From positions 1-6,744 of the forward strand of contig DCYM01000226.1 in the NCBI GenBank assembly GCA_002331465.1: a stretch of 6,744 nucleotides of DNA, read 5' to 3'. Below are positions 5,863 to 6,744 of this stretch, piece after piece. The position numbers and the translations under genes are program-made. How positions within the stretch are numbered: position 1 is the first letter of the stretch; the number at the start of each line of letters is the position of its first letter. The notes below the pieces were generated by a model. The model was not told the DNA's origin. It made no database searches and saw only the letters and a list, made by a program, of their open reading frames with translations. The DNA is from Candidatus Neomicrothrix sp. UBA2110. Its GTDB lineage: Bacteria > Actinomycetota > Acidimicrobiia > Acidimicrobiales > Poriferisodalaceae.

Positions 5863-6006
5863 ATGGCTGAGAGATTGGCGCGTGAACCGGCTGACGGTAT
5901 GCTCTTCATTCGGCTTGTTGGTGGATCCAATGATGCCGCGTCCGCACTCGGTCGTATTTCTGGTGCGATGTCTACCCCGCGACCCCAGCCTCAGGTACTC
6001 CAATGA
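5863..6006 (+). CDS. Small ORF in the infA position, possible truncated IF1-like protein
   Basis: I do not recognise this 47-residue ORF with certainty. It starts two bases after the adk stop and its TGA overlaps the rpmJ ATG by four bases (ATGA), so its packing resembles that of a real operon gene. No good Shine-Dalgarno site precedes it (only GAAAG at 5846-5850), so expression would rely on coupling to adk. It occupies the place where related operons carry infA. A hand alignment shows faint likeness to the first half of IF1: EP at 8-9, GMLF at 12-15, Gly-Gly at 20-21 and ISGAM at 32-36, against EPLPNxMFRVEL and HISGKM in IF1. The second half of the IF1 OB-fold is absent; the tail is Pro/Gln-rich. 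It has no membrane segment or cysteine. It could be an infA remnant, a divergent small protein, or a chance ORF. Confidence 0.45.
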   Translation: MAERLAREPADGMLFIRLVGGSNDAASALGRISGAMSTPRPQPQVLQ

Positions 6007-6116
6007 AAGTCCGCCCCAGCGTCAAAAAGATCTGTGACAAGTGCCGAGTTGTTCGGCGTCACGGTCGAATTCGCGTGATTTGCCCCAACCCGCGCCACAA
6101 GCAGCGGCAGGGATAG
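6003..6116 (+). CDS. rpmJ: 50S ribosomal protein bL36 (L36), zinc type
   Basis: This encodes bL36, the smallest large-subunit protein, which stabilises 23S rRNA near the base of the L7/L12 stalk. It has 37 residues, the normal length. The zinc site is complete: C11-x2-C14, C27 and H32. The sequence MKVRPSVKKICDKCRVV, the RRHGRIRVICPNPRHKQRQG tail and the final Gly are classic. AGGT six bases upstream (5993-5996) lies in the preceding small ORF, and the start overlaps that ORF's stop by four bases. The rpsM gene follows after 12 bases, marking the join of the spc and alpha groups. As with rpsN, zinc-free paralogues could exist elsewhere. Confidence 0.97.
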   Translation: MKVRPSVKKICDKCRVVRRHGRIRVICPNPRHKQRQG

Positions 6117-6128
6117 GAGTTTCTAACT

Positions 6129-6506
6129 ATGGCCCGTATTTCAGGAGTTGATCTCCCTCGAGAGAAGCGAGTAGAGATCGCACTCACCTACATCTATGGA
6201 GTCGGTCGCACCAGATCTGCAGATATTTGCGAGGCTCTCAATATAGGTCTGGCCACTCGTGTCCGCGACCTGACTGACGAAGAGATCGTTGGTGTGCGAA
6301 ATTTCATCGACGAGAACTACACCGTCGAAGGCGACCTTCGTCGAGATGTTGCGCAAGACATCAAACGAAAAATCGAAATCGGATGTTATCAAGGAATCCG
6401 TCATCGACGCGGACTACCCGTCCGAGGTCAACGCACTCATACCAACGCTCGCACACGAAAAGGCCCCCGCAAAACCGTAGCGGGCAAGAAAAAGGTCCTG
6501 AAGTGA
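6129..6506 (+). CDS. rpsM: 30S ribosomal protein uS13 (S13)
   Basis: This encodes uS13, a small-subunit head protein that forms inter-subunit bridges with uL5 and contacts P-site tRNA through its basic C-terminal tail. It has 125 residues, a normal length. Landmarks are the N-terminal ARISGVDLPREKRVEIALTY (2-21), YGVGRTRS (23-30), the helix-hairpin-helix region following it, RRDVAQDIKRKIEIGCYQGI (71-90), and the highly conserved GLPVRGQRTHTNARTRKGP (95-113), ending in a Lys-rich tail. TAGGAG at 6114-6119, which overlaps the rpmJ stop, lies nine bases before the ATG. It starts the alpha-operon part of the window. Confidence 0.97.
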   Translation: MARISGVDLPREKRVEIALTYIYGVGRTRSADICEALNIGLATRVRDLTDEEIVGVRNFIDENYTVEGDLRRDVAQDIKRKIEIGCYQGIRHRRGLPVRGQRTHTNARTRKGPRKTVAGKKKVLK

Positions 6507-6538
6507 TTGCCGGCCAGGAAGCGGACTGAAAGAAAATA

Positions 6539-6744
6539 ATGGCCAACCCTGAACCAGCGCCGCGTCGATCCCGTCGCAAAGAACGTAAGAACGTCGGACA
6601 CGGCGTCGCTCACATTAAGAGTTCTTTCAACAACACAATCATCAGTTTCAGCGACCAGCAAGGCAACGTTGTGTCGTGGTCTTCTGCCGGCAATGTCGGT
6701 TTCAAAGGCTCACGCAAATCCACTCCTTTTGCCGCTCAACAAGC
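6539..6744 (+). CDS. rpsK: 30S ribosomal protein uS11 (S11), N-terminal part
   Basis: This is the 5' part of the gene for uS11, a platform protein near the E site and the mRNA exit. The window ends inside the gene after 68 complete codons of about 130. The N-terminus is basic (PRRSRRKERKNV, 8-19), followed by the family sequences VAHIKSSFNNTIISFSDQQG (23-42), SSAGNVGFKGSRKSTPFAAQ (48-67). The ATG is at 6539, preceded by a weak purine-rich GAAAG element rather than a strong Shine-Dalgarno site. It lies 32 bases after rpsM, the longest spacer in the window, with no hairpin terminator in it. Identification is secure; the 3' end is missing. Confidence 0.96.
   Translation, partial: MANPEPAPRRSRRKERKNVGHGVAHIKSSFNNTIISFSDQQGNVVSWSSAGNVGFKGSRKSTPFAAQQ

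Noticed and set aside
5864..6002. A frameshifted full-length infA in the other forward frames after adk
   Set aside because: The other two frames give no IF1-like sequence (one hits stops early, the other has no conserved motif), and the interval is too short for a 72-residue protein.
6507..6538. GCCGGC palindrome between rpsM and rpsK as a terminator
   Set aside because: It is only six bases, has no loop and no following U-tract.

Overview
The window is one uninterrupted, plus-strand run of ribosomal protein and housekeeping genes. It is the bacterial spc operon continuing into the alpha operon. In order: rplN (3' end only), rplX, rplE, rpsN (zinc type), rpsH, rplF, rplR, rpsE, rpmD, rplO, secY, adk, a 47-codon ORF, rpmJ, rpsM, and the 5' part of rpsK. 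Two of these, rpmD (GTG start, 59 codons) and rpmJ (37 codons), are short and were read directly from the sequence, as was the 47-codon ORF. No RNA gene, mobile element, CRISPR array or convincing terminator or promoter was seen.

The order secY-adk-(...)-rpmJ-rpsM-rpsK is the Gram-positive/actinobacterial arrangement; E. coli has no adk here. Base composition is moderate (G+C by eye a little above half). The short-LID adenylate kinase without zinc cysteines, the Arg/Asp-rich N-terminal extension of uS5 and the uL15 N-terminus fit Actinobacteria. The 'GKQGAGKGTQ' P-loop in Adk makes me lean to an Acidimicrobiia-like lineage. That placement is inference from memory of families, not a search.

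The genes are very tightly packed. Several junctions overlap at stop/start (TAATG, GTGA, TGATG, GTGA, ATGA), and the largest gap is 32 bases between rpsM and rpsK. Translational coupling is therefore likely along much of the transcript. Its products are ribosomal proteins of both subunits, the SecY translocon channel and the adenylate kinase that balances AMP, ADP and ATP, so the cluster ties ribosome assembly, membrane protein export and nucleotide balance together.

The one unexpected place is between adk and rpmJ (about 5861-6006). Related genomes usually carry map (methionine aminopeptidase) and infA (translation initiation factor IF1) here. map is absent, and in the infA position there is only a 47-residue ORF that starts 2 bases after adk and overlaps rpmJ by 4 bases. 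It has a faint resemblance to the first half of IF1 (EP...GMxF...ISGxM) but no room for the second half. It is either a shrunken infA remnant, a divergent small protein, or a chance ORF; this is the main item worth checking.
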